From assembly GCA_903813345.2 (NCBI GenBank), contig CAIIXF020000007.1, positions 26,215,564 to 26,275,563 on the forward strand: DNA of 60,000 nt. The letters run 5' to 3'. A model generated the notes under the pieces. That model saw nothing but the letters and a program-made list of their open reading frames with translations, did not search any database and was not told the origin of the DNA. This document shows positions 59,581-60,000 of this stretch, piece by piece; positions within the stretch are counted from its first letter, which is position 1, and each line of letters begins with the position of its first letter. Source of the stretch: Owenia fusiformis. Taxonomy: Eukaryota; Annelida; Polychaeta; Sabellida; Oweniidae. The translations under genes were made by a program, and so were the position numbers.

Positions 59581-60000
59581 CTGATATATAATAATTAAGG
59601 GTGCGTTTTCAAACTAAACAGAGTGCTCCTACCAAAATAAATTTGCCTAAATACCCCTGAGACTCTTATCTGATAGATAGAATGCACAAATAAAACAAAA
59701 GTTTTGCTATTATAGGTAAAAAGTTCTCTTGAAATTACGAAGTGATTTTACCTGTTAATTCTGTTCATGGTCCGCCATTTTTGCGGAAGTTACACTGAAA
59801 CGCAAACTCCATGAAACGAAATGAAATCACTAGAAAAAACATGGCATATTATTTGATTATTTTGCGCACATGAATTATTTGCTTCTGAGCACTTACAAGC
59901 TTACCACAATAAACAAACCTGGCAGAGACTACCCTGAGCCTACTTCATTTTGGCGAAATTTCAGCTCAAACTCGTGACAAATGAACTATGCATACGCTGG

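Noticed and set aside
59770-59800. Minus-strand AAAAATGGCGGACCATGAAC as a gene start
   Set aside because: The frame stops after seven codons; at most it is a YY1-like promoter motif.
1-60000. CRISPR array, operon or viral genes
   Set aside because: The tandem repeats lack conserved repeats with unique equal-length spacers, genes have introns, and no viral protein was recognised.

Overview
The window is AT-rich eukaryotic DNA with small exons, long GT-AG introns and many kinds of short transposon relic. It is not prokaryotic: most long open frames are chance or repeat-derived, and the real genes show only when short exons are joined in phase. The protein similarities and the repeats (CCTGGCTACGGGCCTG-type elements, CAGTRAAACCTG elements, hAT and piggyBac MITEs) suggest a marine invertebrate, probably a lophotrochozoan such as a mollusc. 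That placement is inference.

Four host loci were found. (1) About 1-30,000, minus strand: the 5' half of a Slac2/MyRIP-melanophilin-type Rab effector. Its Rab-binding domain is split over exons at 29,844-29,953, 20,598-20,819 and 2,471-2,580, with a fourth exon at 710-793 and a possible further exon at 103-149. Introns are about 9 kb and 18 kb. (2) 43,639-51,404, minus: a complete seven-exon Bax inhibitor-1 (TMBIM6) gene of 236 codons, with a perfect NRF-1-type palindrome just upstream of its ATG. (3) 53,156-57,057, minus: a seven-exon calaxin/EFCAB1 gene of 210 codons with three EF-hands, a ciliary dynein-associated calcium sensor. (4) From 59,080 to beyond the right edge, plus: the first coding exon of an unrecognised Ser/Asp-rich protein, divergent from calaxin. 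All splice junctions in loci 2 and 3, and those joining the four main exons of locus 1, keep the reading frame.

The rest is intron or intergenic DNA with mobile elements: a 1.97-kb Tc1/mariner-like transposon (32,864-34,828) with ~130-bp inverted repeats and a frameshifted transposase; a gutted piggyBac relic flanked by TTAA (18,591-19,292); three related hAT-like MITEs starting TACCCT, two with perfect 8-bp target duplications; two further hAT-like elements (49,882-50,733, inside a tRNA-derived SINE; 58,084-58,546); several TA-flanked MITEs, some with internal minisatellites; a TGTCACCACC...GGTGGTGACA family in at least five fairly complete copies; and tandem arrays at about 4.6, 6.1, 17.3, 22.6, 23.2, 36.4 and 51.7 kb.

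The host loci are not an operon or a functional cluster: vesicle transport, ER stress/calcium and cilia. I found no CRISPR array, rRNA, stand-alone tRNA or viral gene. The most unusual items are the apparent DD44E spacing of the Tc1-like transposase, the partial triplication of an exon end plus splice donor at the right edge, and a MITE family carrying CCAAT and CRE-like motifs.
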